Shown piece after piece: positions 13,401 through 22,784 of a stretch of 30,201 bases of DNA. Under the pieces are notes generated by a model. That model saw only the letters and a list, made by a program, of their open reading frames with translations, did no database searches and had not been told where the DNA came from. The number at the start of each line of letters is the position of its first letter. Positions within the stretch are counted from its first letter, which is position 1. This DNA is from Fonticula alba. Its lineage: Eukaryota; Opisthokonta; Rotosphaerida; Fonticulaceae. Location of the stretch: contig NW_009242981.1 of the NCBI RefSeq assembly GCF_000388065.1, forward strand, positions 500,167-530,367, in the 5' to 3' direction. A program made the position numbers and the translations under genes.

Positions 13401-15006
13401 CGCGGCAGGACCGACAGGCCGAGGCTCATGGCGGCTTCGCGGCTGCCGAGCATGTCCTGCGCCAGTTCCCAGGTGTTGTGCAAGTGCGAGAACCCCTGCC
13501 ACTTGATGAGATATTCGTTGACCTCGATGCCATCTGCGAGGGAGGGACATTGTTCTCCCGGAGTCAGCTTCACGCATGGGAAAAAGAAAAAAAAGAAAAA
13601 AAGAAAAGCAGAAAGGGAGGACAGCCCGAGGGAGGGGCCCCGGAGCATGGGGCCACGCCCTCTCGACAGGGCACAGGGCGGGAGCAAAGGCCGGGGCACG
13701 CACCGCGCTCGGTCTTGCGCACATCGCACACGCGATCGATGGCATCCTCCGGCTCGGGCTCCTCCTCCGGCTCGTAGTAGGCCTGCTGCTCGGCGGCGGC
13801 CTGGCGCTCCTGGATTTCGTCCTCATCCATGAGGTCGGTGTCGTCGTCGGCCTCGGCGTAGCTGTACACCGGGGCCGAGGCGGCGCGGCTGCTGGACCGC
13901 CGGGAGAGACCGGCAATGCGCTTGCGGTTGGACCAGGTGGGACCCTCGTCATCTTCATCGGACCCGAGGGTGGAGGACAGGCGCGAGGTGCGCACGCGCG
14001 ACACCCGGCCATAGGACTCGGGCTGCGGCTCGATCAGGTCATCATGGTCGCCGCCGCGGGAGCCGGCCAGCGACCGGCGGGACCCGCGCGAGGAGGTGCC
14101 CCCGGAGGCCGAGCGTTTGCGCCCGGCCCCGGCCGAGGAGGACTTTCGCCTGCTGGAGGCGGCGGCCCGGCGCCGCGGGCCCTTGAGGGTGTACTCCTCG
14201 CCGGAGTCCTCGCCATCATCGAGGAAGGCGTCGTCATCGTCGTCCGAGGCAAATTGCACCGGGTCATCATCGTCGACGATGAAGTTGTCATCATCGTCGA
14301 AGGCGGCGCCGCCGTCATCGGCATAGATGCTCCGCCCGGAGGGGATGGCCCGGGTGGCGGTGGCGGCCCGGCGAGAGCTCCGCCGGCGGTTGTCGGCGAA
14401 GTCCTCCCAGGGGAAGTCGTCCGGGTCGGCGGCAACGGCGGCGGCGGCCGAGCGCCGGCCACTGCCCCCTCGACCGGAGGCGATGATCTCCTGGTCGTCC
14501 TCATCGAAATCGCCGTCCAGCTGCAAGCGGCCGCGGGCGCGGATGCGGCCGCCGCCGGTGGCCGAGGCGGCTGGAGCGGCCACCGGCGCGGCCACCGACA
14601 TGGCCGGGGCGACGCTGCGCGGCCCGCCGAACCCGGCGCCCGAGGCCCCGGGAGGCCGGTAGGCGAAGGCACTCAAATTGTTCAGATGCAGGGGCGAGGT
14701 GACACTGGCCGTGGAGGCCGGCGACCCGGAGGGCGAGGGCGAGGCAGAGGAGGAGGAAAAGCCGCCGAAGCGCGTGGCCGAGGAGGGCGCCGCGCGCGCG
14801 GCGGCCGGTCGACTGGCCGGCGTGGCGGGCTTCCGCCGCCGGGCCGCCGGGCCGGCCTCATAATCGGACCCGCTGTCATCGCCCTCGGAGGAGGAGCTCC
14901 CACTCGGGGTGAAGTCCTCGCCGTCCGAGGAGGAGGCAGGCGGGGACGCGTCCGACGTCAGGAAGACATCGTCGTCGTCATTGTAGGACCCGGCCGAGTA
15001 GGACAT
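7622..15006 (-). CDS. CHD1: CHD1-type chromatin remodeling ATPase, 10 exons, 2002 aa
   Basis: A nucleosome-sliding and spacing ATPase that in other eukaryotes travels with elongating RNA polymerase II. Exons in transcription order: 15006-13704, 13533-13053, 12826-12561, 12417-12228, 12112-11786, 11683-11186, 11038-10897, 10767-10634, 10405-10282, 10165-7622; they sum to 2003 codons. Domains: an acidic, Ser-rich low-complexity N-terminus (1 to about 425); chromodomain 1 ([16 protein letters not shown]) and chromodomain 2 ([16 protein letters not shown]), ending near 595; SNF2 N-lobe with Walker A DEMGLGKT (646-653) and DEAH box (757-760); C-lobe with [20 protein letters not shown] and [11 protein letters not shown]-binding SANT/SLIDE region ([13 protein letters not shown], about 1459-1560); CHCT helical domain (about 1681-1790); and a C-terminal His/Arg/Asp-rich tail. 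The CHCT domain and the [10 protein letters not shown] and RAETRD motifs mark CHD1 rather than CHD3/4 or ISWI. The start follows an open stretch from the N gap, so an upstream exon cannot be excluded. Confidence 0.95.
10424..10494. repeat. (TG)n microsatellite in CHD1 intron 8
   Basis: About 70 nt of almost uninterrupted TG on the plus strand (CA in the transcript), inside the intron between exons 10767-10634 and 10405-10282. Confidence 0.95.
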
Positions 15007-15054
15007 GGTGGGTCGAGGAGCGGCGTGTGGCGGAGCGGGGGCTGCATTGGGGGG
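15007..15054. other. CHD1 5' flank up to the assembly gap
   Basis: Only 48 nt remain between the CHD1 start codon and the gap. The CHD1 frame stays open through them, so they may be 5' UTR or part of a longer N-terminus. Confidence 0.4.
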
Positions 15055-15666
15055 NNNNNNNNNNNNNNNNNNNNNNNNNNNNNNNNNNNNNNNNNNNNNN
15101 NNNNNNNNNNNNNNNNNNNNNNNNNNNNNNNNNNNNNNNNNNNNNNNNNNNNNNNNNNNNNNNNNNNNNNNNNNNNNNNNNNNNNNNNNNNNNNNNNNNN
15201 NNNNNNNNNNNNNNNNNNNNNNNNNNNNNNNNNNNNNNNNNNNNNNNNNNNNNNNNNNNNNNNNNNNNNNNNNNNNNNNNNNNNNNNNNNNNNNNNNNNN
15301 NNNNNNNNNNNNNNNNNNNNNNNNNNNNNNNNNNNNNNNNNNNNNNNNNNNNNNNNNNNNNNNNNNNNNNNNNNNNNNNNNNNNNNNNNNNNNNNNNNNN
15401 NNNNNNNNNNNNNNNNNNNNNNNNNNNNNNNNNNNNNNNNNNNNNNNNNNNNNNNNNNNNNNNNNNNNNNNNNNNNNNNNNNNNNNNNNNNNNNNNNNNN
15501 NNNNNNNNNNNNNNNNNNNNNNNNNNNNNNNNNNNNNNNNNNNNNNNNNNNNNNNNNNNNNNNNNNNNNNNNNNNNNNNNNNNNNNNNNNNNNNNNNNNN
15601 NNNNNNNNNNNNNNNNNNNNNNNNNNNNNNNNNNNNNNNNNNNNNNNNNNNNNNNNNNNNNNNNNN
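15055..15666. other. Assembly gap (612 N)
   Basis: A run of 612 N. It falls in the divergent region between CHD1 (-) and uL13m (+), so it hides at least part of the CHD1 promoter. Open frames drawn across it are meaningless. Confidence 1.
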
Positions 15667-16630
15667 GCCCGTTTGCCCCGCCCTCGAGGCAGCCCCAGTT
15701 GTGGTGCGCGCGGCGGCCGCCCAACCGAGCAGGGCGCCTCCCCAAGGCCGTCGGGTCGTGGCCGAGATGTGCACGGCTTCAGGCAACAACGCAAAGCATC
15801 CACCCGCCGGATGACTCCTCATGCATAGAGCATCCCCCCTGGCATCGTCGCTGGCGCACGCATGCGGCCTGCTGGGGCTTTGTGTGTGTGTGTGCGCAGG
15901 GAGGCCGAGCGGAAGTCCACACAGCCGCCGGCGGTGGGCAGGCGGCGGGGCACGCCGCCCCCCGGAGTCGAGGGTCCCTCCGGCTGCGGGGGGGGCGCGG
16001 AGCCGTGCGTGTGATTTGGTTCTGAGGTCCGCCCTGTTCGGGTGCGGGCGCGCGGGGCCGAAATTCATGAGCGCATTTCGGCGGGAGGAAATTCGCTAGA
16101 GCGCGCGTGAGCTGGTCCGGTGACATCCACAGAAATGCCATTTCTCCCTTACACCCGCGAGCCGGCTACCCCCAGCCCGCTTTCGGACTGCTCTGGCGGG
16201 CGCGCATGTGTGTGTGCGTGCGTGCGTGCGTGCGTGCGTGCGTGTGTGGGCGCGGGGGAGGCCGAGGACCACTTGAGAGGGGCGGCGTGTCCAGAGGGCC
16301 TTATCCCAGAGGCAATTGCCCCAGAGGGCCTTGCCCCAGAGGGCCTTGTCCCAGTGCCAAGGGGCGGCAGGGGGGTGGTGACGGGGGCTCCGGTGAATGG
16401 CGAGCAGGGGCCGGTGCGGCCGGGCGGAGGGCAAAGTATCCCGCTTGGAGAGGCAGCGTTCTGGGGTCCGCAATCTGGCGACTGGGCAGCTGCCCCTCCT
16501 CCGCTTCCCCGCTCCTCCCCCCTCCCCCCGCGCCCCCTCCGCCCTCTTCGTTTTCCCCCCCCCCCCCACCTCCTCCCGCTGCTCCCCTCTGCCTCCTGCT
16601 TCTCGGGGACCGCCGCCACCTCGCTAGACC
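15667..16630. other. Divergent intergenic region upstream of uL13m
   Basis: No gene was recognised. The region is GC-rich, with a GT run near 15882-15893, a TGCG tetranucleotide repeat near 16214-16245, a 15-bp tandem repeat at 16291-16361 and a long pyrimidine-rich stretch from about 16495 to the uL13m start. The pyrimidine-rich stretch resembles a promoter or initiator region for the ribosomal protein gene, which is inference. Confidence 0.5.
16291..16361 (+). repeat. 15-bp tandem repeat, four units plus a partial fifth
   Basis: Units at 16291-16305, 16306-16320, 16321-16335 and 16336-16350 share CCAGAGGGCCTT followed by three variable bases; the second unit is diverged. A partial unit follows. 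The array lies about 280-340 nt upstream of the uL13m start codon. It has no spacers, so it is not CRISPR-like. Confidence 0.85.
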
Positions 16631-17597
16631 ATGGTTTACCGTGCTGTACGTGTCTCTCTTCGTCCTTGTCCTCCTCCTCCCCCGCCCGGTCGACCGGCGC
16701 CGCTGAATGTCCCCCCGTCCTCGCCTCTCTTCCTCCTTACTGACATTCGCGCGATCCTCGCGGCCGGCGCCTTCTCCTCCTCCTTCCGCCAGAACTCCGC
16801 CACCCACCTGCGCGTGTGGCATCACATCGATGCGACCGGCCAGAGGATGGGTCGCGTGGCCACGCAGGTCGCCAAGGTTCTCATGGGCAAGGGCAAGCCC
16901 ACCTACCACCCGGCCGGTATGTGCTCGGCCTTTGGCGCGATGCCTTCCTCGCCCAGTTACACCCCTCCGCCGACCGGCTGACTGACCCGCTCATTCTCAC
17001 GGCCCCCTGCCGCCCCTCCCTCCCCCGCGCCCCCCTTACGTAGCTGACTCCGGCGACTACGTCGTTATCACCAATGCCGCGCGCTTCGAGCTGACCGGCA
17101 AGAAGCTCCAGCAGCGCGTGCACCGCTACCACACCGGCTACCCCGGCGGCCTGAAGGAGGTCCCCATCAAGAAGACCATGGAAACCCAGCCGGATGTGGT
17201 CTTCCGCCGGGCGGTGTCCGGCATGCTGCCGAAGAACAACCTGCGGCCGCGCATGCTGCGCCGCCTGCGCATCGAGAATGGCGCGAGCTCCCCCTTCGTG
17301 GCGAATGCCCTGCGCTCGGGCCCGGGTGCGGACATCGTCCTCGAGACGCCGACTCTGCCGGCCGGCGCGGCCCCGCGCACCGTCCTCCAGGCCGTCCGCG
17401 AGTCGGAGCGCCCGCTGAGCCAGCTGCGGCGCGTGGTCGCCGCCACCAGCACCGGCAAGGCCGCCCCCACCGAGGCCGAGCTTCTGACGGCCCAGGTCCG
17501 CGACCGTATGGCCCAGCTGCAGCTGGCTCTGCACAAGTCCGGTCCGAACAAGAGCAACTACAAGACCAAGACCTACCAGAAGACCGGCAAGCACTAA
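16631..17597 (+). CDS. MRPL13: Mitochondrial large-subunit ribosomal protein uL13m, 3 exons, 230 aa
   Basis: A structural protein of the mitochondrial large ribosomal subunit. Exons: 16631-16645, 16793-16916, 17044-17597; 231 codons. Both introns have good signals: a TACTGAC branch-point match at 16738-16744 in intron 1 and repeated CTGAC in intron 2 (16977-16986). The sequence follows bacterial L13: HIDATGQRMGRVAT, then DSGDYVVITNA, the signature HHTG-like RYHTGYPGGLKE, and GMLPKNNLRPRMLRRLRI. This is the bacterial/mitochondrial form; the cytosolic uL13 (RPL13A/L16) differs at these motifs. After the core there is an extension of roughly 100 residues ending in a basic tail. The spliced N-terminus is very short. 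Intron 1 is 147 nt and has no in-frame stop, so a retained form would have 49 extra N-terminal residues. Confidence 0.92.
16646..16792 (+). other. In-frame, retainable first intron of uL13m
   Basis: The intron starts GTACGTG and ends TTCCGCCAG, with TACTGAC 48 nt before the acceptor. Its length is exactly 49 codons, with no stop in the frame running from the ATG. Retention would give an N-terminus that is Arg-containing with a single acidic residue and a Pro-rich stretch. Whether it is always removed cannot be told from DNA. Confidence 0.7.
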
Positions 17598-18554
17598 ATG
17601 CGCGACATATGTGTGCTCCCGGGTCTCCCCTTCTTCCTCGAGCGCATGCGACCGAGCCGCCGTTCCTTTCGCCCCTGCCCCCCTCCCTCCCCCTCCCCCC
17701 TCCCCCTCACAGATCTGCCTCTCCGTGCTGCTTGCCGTGGGGTTGCATTTTGTTCGTCCTTGTTGCTCCTGTCTTCGTTTCCCCCCCCCCCTCCCCCCTC
17801 TCAGTTCTCTCTTCTCCCCTCGCCGGTGCAGCTCACTGGGGCCGGCCCCCCTCTCCTTTCTCCCCTGTCCCCCCCCCCCCTGGCCGTGCACCGTGTCACC
17901 GGCACCCACGCCCTACGCGTGTGTTATAGATTGCCTCCATAAGATTCCCGCTCTTTGTGTGTGTATGTGTGCTTTATATCTGGATTGTTTTCCCCTCAAA
18001 ACATGCCCGGGAGGGAGGCGGCCGGCGGCGGCGGGGCACCCGCGGGTCGCCGCAGCCTCTTGTCTTTCTGTTTCTGTGTGTCCGAGTGTGGGGCGCCTTG
18101 CGCCGGGCATGGAGGGCCGGCCCCGTGCGGGTGTGCGGGTGTGCGGGTGGGGCTCGCGCGGTGCTGCGAGTCCGTTGGCACCATGGCGTTAGTCGGCACT
18201 TACGGGTCTGGCCGCACTGCGCGAGTCTAACACGGGACGAGCGGTCCGGCGTGGGCAGTAGGGCCGGGAGGCGAGCCGTTGCGTTGCGCCCCCTGTCCTC
18301 CCGGCCGCCGGGGGGAAGGCGCGCTATTTGTGCTCCCGGCCGCCGGTCCCTGCTGGCCACCGTGCCCGTATCCGCCCTCGCCTCCACCCCCCCCTCTCCT
18401 ACCCCCCCCCTTCTTCTTGCCATTTTGTCAGCTGTTCCATAGCGTCCCCCCCCATTTGTTGGTAGACGCGCAGCAGGCCCCGCCCCCCCTGCTCCCCCCC
18501 CCCCCCTCTCCCCCCTTCCTCTCTGCTGTACTTGCTCTTGGAGCTCAAGGCACC
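17598..18554. other. Interval between uL13m and SYF1, no gene seen
   Basis: This is the 3' flank of uL13m and the promoter side of SYF1, both on the plus strand. It is pyrimidine-rich with several C runs. I recognise no protein, RNA gene or repeat array. The last 150 nt before 18555 are strongly pyrimidine-rich, as before the other plus-strand starts here. Confidence 0.5.
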
Positions 18555-19054
18555 ATGACGGAGTCCTTTGCGCTTGAGAGTGCCCTGAAGCGCTTCGAGA
18601 GCACCTTCACTCAGGCCGATCTGGCCTTTGAGAATGACCTCTTCCGCGCGCCGATGTCCCTGAAGACATGGTTCCGGTATATCGAGCACAAAACCGAGAC
18701 CGGGGCATCGGACGAGGTCATCAGCTTCCTCTACGAGCGGGCCCTCAAGGGTGCGTGCCTGCAAACGGCCGTCATGCGCCTCGACCACATGCTCCCCCCC
18801 CCCCCTCATCCCTCCCCTTCCCTTCATGCTCGCTGCCCCTTTCTGGCATTCCTCTGATGTGATTGCGCTGCTGCCGCACATGCTCCCCTCCCTCTCTCCC
18901 AAATAGCCATCCCGTACAGTTACAAAATTTGGCACCGGTACTTGACCCTGTTGCGGAAGCGGGCCACCGGCCTGCCGATTGGCCACCCGGCCTGGCGGTA
19001 TCTGGTGACCTCCTACGAGCGGAGCCTGGCATATCTGTCAAAGGTGCGCAGTCC

Positions 19055-19098
<44 letters not shown>

Positions 19099-22000
19099 CG
19101 CTCGCTCGCTTGCGGGCGCGCGCCTTTGTGGCGTCCCTCCGCGTAGGGGCTTTCCCTTTCTTTATTTGCCTGCCTCTGTTCCATTTCGACCTTCCCCTCG
19201 TGCACGGGACACCCTCTCATTGACACAAGCCGCCCCTCGCTGGATGTCTGGACGTGGTGGTTACGGCGGGCAGATGCCGCGCCTGTGGATCGAGTACTGT
19301 CTGCTGCTGGAGGAGCAGCAATGCATCACCGCCACCCGCCGCGGGGTGCGTCCTTCATTTATGGCGTCCCTTCTTGTCGGATGCTTGCCTGCCGGCGCCT
19401 CGTACTGACCCGTATGACCCCTGTGTTGCTCCGGCCCCCGGCGTGCCTGTGCGCCAGTATGACCGTGCCCTGCGGGCCCTGCCGCTGAGCCAGCACGAGC
19501 GTATCTGGCCGAACTACATCCAATTTGTGACCAAGTGCCGTGTGCCAGACACGGCCATGCGCGTGTTCCGTCGCTATCTCAAGGTGCGACGCTTCCGGGG
19601 TCCTTCTTCTCCCCCCCCCCCCCCTTGTCCCTGCTCCTTGCTCTTTGTCTCGCCGCCTTTCTCCTTCTCTCTCCTCTCTCCTCTCTCCTCCCTCTCTCTC
19701 TCGCTCTCTCTCCCGCCCCTCATCATGCATCGGCTCCGCACTGACCGCCCTCCTGCCTGCTGCCTCCTGATCGAGCAGTTTGATCCGACGAAGGCCGAGG
19801 ACTTTGTGGAGTACCTGATCGCGGAGAAGCGTTACAACGAGGCGGCCGAGCGCTTCTCCAAGCTGGTGATCGACGACACCCACCGGTCGAAGGACGGCCT
19901 GACCAAGCAGGAGCAGTGGCTGGAGTTCCTGGAGCTCTGCTGCAAGAATGCCAACGGAATCACGTCCATCTCGGTGGAGGCCTTTGTTCGGCATGGGATC
20001 CGCCGGTACACGGCCGAGCATGCTGGGCGTCTGTGGACCACGCTGGCGGACTACTTCATCCGACTTGGGCAGTTTGAGAAGGCGCGCGACATCTTCGAAG
20101 AGGGCATGGATCTGGTGAGCCTGGTCCGGGACTTCAGCCACATTTTCGACGCGTACGCCAAGTTCGAGGAGACCCTGGCCGATGCGCTGGCGGTGCGTGC
20201 TCCTGCTGTGTGCCTCTGTGGTGTATCTTTCTGGTGGGCGTTTGTTTGACACGGGCTCCCGCCCCCTTGCCATGCTCCCCGGGCATCGTGTGCATGCATG
20301 TCCTGGTCTCCGCGCGCGCGCCCCCCCCCCCCCCCCCCCCCCCCTCTGGGCCCATCTGCCCTCCTCCTCTCTCCCTCTCGCTGCCTTTCCCTCGCCGGTA
20401 GAATGCCGAGCTCGATGCCACCCCCGAGGGGCAGGAGTTTGAGCCGTCACAGGAGTTGCAGCTGGCCCTGGCGCGCTTTGAGCATCTGCTTGACCGTCGG
20501 CCGATCCTGGTGAACGATGTGCACATCCGCCAGGACCCGAACAATGTGCAGCAGTGGCTGGAGCGCTGTCGCCTCCACGAGGCGGACCCGGAAAAGGTGC
20601 GCCCAGTATCCACGTCGATGTCCCCTGCCCCCTCTCCCTGGAAGGGCATTCGCTTCTGTCGCCCCCTCTGATCCGCTCTTTCTCACCCACCCTCTCCGAT
20701 GTTGCTCTGCTCCTACACCGGCTGCCCTCTGCCGGTGCCCCTCGGCGGCGGCGGCGACCGGCTCTTCGGCGTGTGGCACAGGTGGTCAGTGTGTTCGAGG
20801 ATGCCATCTCCTCGGTAGATATCTACACCAGTGGCAATGGGCACTATGTGGACCTGTGGAAGGCGTATGCTCGGTACTTTGAGCAGGGCCGGCGCTTCCC
20901 CGGCCCGGATGACACGGTGCCAGCTGGCGCGGCCGATCTCGACAGCGCGCGGACCATCTTCGAGCGGGCCACCAGTGCCCCGCAGCGTAGCGCTGCCGAC
21001 CTGGTGGACTTGTGGATTGCCTTCGCCGACATGGAGCTTCGCCACCAGTGCGTCCGGCGTGTGCCTGTTTGGGGTTTGCTTTTATCTGTCCATTTCTCCG
21101 TATCTCTTGAGATGTGGCCTTAACGCAAGCTCCCCCCCCCCTCCCCCCCCCCCTCGCGCTTCTCTCGTGCGGCAGGAACTTCGATCGGACTCGCGAGGTT
21201 CTCAAGCGCGCCACGCGGACCCCTTCCAAGAAGCGCGCTCACCCGCAAGCCGGCGCGTCAGAGAGCATGCTCGAGGTGCGTGTCCCTCATGCTGGCCGAG
21301 GATGCCGCCGTGGCCGATCCCAAATCAACTGCGGCCCATTCATCGCGGTCTGACCCCCTTTGCCCCTCCTCCTCCTCCCTCTACCGGGATTCTGGCATGT
21401 GGCCGTGCATGGGGGTGTATGCGTGTTGCTTGCTGGTGTCCCCCCCCCCCCTCCCTCCCTCTGCTCGCCCCTTTGCCGGCCGCTTCGCCACGTGTGTCGC
21501 AGCGTGTCGCCCGCGACCAGCGTCTCTGGAACTACTACGTGGACTTCGAGGAGTCCCTCGGGACGCTGGAGTCCTGCAAGGCCGTGTACGACCGGATCCT
21601 GGATCTCAAGATCGCCACCCCGCAGACGATCATCAACTATGGGACCTTCCTGGAGGAGCACAACTTTTTCGAGGACTCCTTCCGGGCCTACGAGCGCGGT
21701 GTCAGCGCCTTCCGCTTCCCGGCGGTCTTCGAGATTTGGAATGTCTACCTGCCGAAGTTCCTCCAGCGCTATGTACGTGTGGGCCGTTTTGCTGCATGCC
21801 CTTTGCTGGTCCGAGGTCGCGGCCTGCTTGCGCTCTCCCTCGCCGGAACTGACCAAGGTCCTCCCATCGCGCCTCCCTTTCGGATTCCGACATCTGTCTC
21901 TCGCGGCTGCCTCCTTCCGGGGGCATGGCATACACACGCCGCGCAGAAGGGCACCAAGCTGGAGCGCACGCGCGATCTCTTTGAGCAGGCGCTGAAGGAC

Positions 22001-22453
22001 TGCCCGCCGTCGCAATCGCGGCCACTCTTCCTCATGTATGCCTCCTTCGAGGAGGAGTACGGCCTGGCCCGGCGCGCGCTCATGGTGTACGAGCGGGCCA
22101 CGCAGCATGTGCCGGTGGCCGAGAAGCACGAGGTGTTCCTGCTGTATGTGGCCAAGGCGGCCCAGATGCAGGGGGTGGTGGCCACGCGGGACATCTATGC
22201 CCGGGCCATTGAGGTTTTGCCGGATGCCGCGGCGCTGGACATGTGCGTGCGCTTCGCCGAGCTGGAAGTCCAATTGGGCGAGGTCGCGCGCGCGCGGTCC
22301 CTCTTCGGCCATGGGGCCCAGTTTGCCAATCCGAAGACCAACAAGGAGTTCTGGCAGAAGTGGGACGCCTTCGAGGTCAAGCACGGTGATGTGGAAACCT
22401 ACCGGCAGCTGCTGCGCGTGAAGCGCACGATGGCCATCAAATTCGGAGCATGA
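18555..22453 (+). CDS. SYF1: Pre-mRNA splicing factor SYF1/XAB2 (HAT-repeat protein), 10 exons, 760 aa
   Basis: A scaffold of the NineTeen/Prp19-associated (NTC) part of the spliceosome; the animal homologue XAB2 also acts in transcription-coupled repair. Exons: 18555-18750, 18907-19043, 19274-19345, 19458-19583, 19779-20192, 20402-20596, 20782-21047, 21176-21275, 21503-21772, 21947-22453; 761 codons. HAT (half-a-TPR) repeats run through the protein. Clear anchors are SYKIWHRYL, MPRLWIEYC, RALRALPLSQHERIWP, LADYFIRLGQFEKARDIFEE, RDFSHIFDAYAKFEE, EESLGTLESCKAVYDRILDL, ATPQTIINYGTFLEEH, KLERTRDLFEQALKDCPP and FWQKWDAFEVKHG. Junction residues match the family at nearly every intron, e.g. LRHQ|NFD. 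The C-terminus stops soon after the last HAT repeat, so the acidic tail of about 90 residues in the animal protein is absent. It is convergent with HPS5. Confidence 0.96.
19066..19096. repeat. (CT)n microsatellite in SYF1 intron 2
   Basis: A CT run following a poly-C run, inside intron 19044-19273. Both are pyrimidine tracts on the sense strand. Confidence 0.9.
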
Positions 22454-22784
22454 GCAATGTGCCATGGCCACACGGCGCTGGCAGGCGCCAGGCGCGGCCC
22501 CCTGTGCTTGACTTCCCCCCTGCTTGTGAAGTGTGCGCACACCGCGCCGCATAGATTGAATATACTCTGGGTTTTTTTTTGATGCAATCGAACAGCGAAA
22601 GACAAAGGGGACCAGAGGAAAGCACGCGCACGTGTGCTGCGATTGAGACAAGGAGCCGGGGCGAGGGGCTTGATCTATTGGGGGAGGGGGCGCAGGAAAG
22701 AGAGAGAGAGAGAGAGAGAGACTGTCCAACCAACGCCGTGTGCTTGCACGTGTCTGGCGCCGGCGAGGGGAGAGGGGGGCGGGG
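22454..22784. other. 3' intergenic region between convergent SYF1 and HPS5
   Basis: There is no gene. It contains a T9-10 run near 22572 in a short AT-richer patch (22552-22590) that may belong to the SYF1 3' end, and a GA microsatellite near 22697-22722. No AATAAA was seen on either strand. Confidence 0.5.

Noticed and set aside
13576-16068. Open frames running through the N gap on both strands
   Set aside because: Ns cannot be translated; the frames are artefacts apart from the true CHD1 exon 1.
16291-16361. CRISPR-like array
   Set aside because: The units are 15 bp, directly abutting and without spacers, and the host is a eukaryote.
16631-17597. Cytosolic uL13 (RPL13A/L16)
   Set aside because: The DSGDYVVITNA, YHTGYPGG and GMLPKN motifs are those of bacterial and mitochondrial L13, not the eukaryotic cytosolic form.
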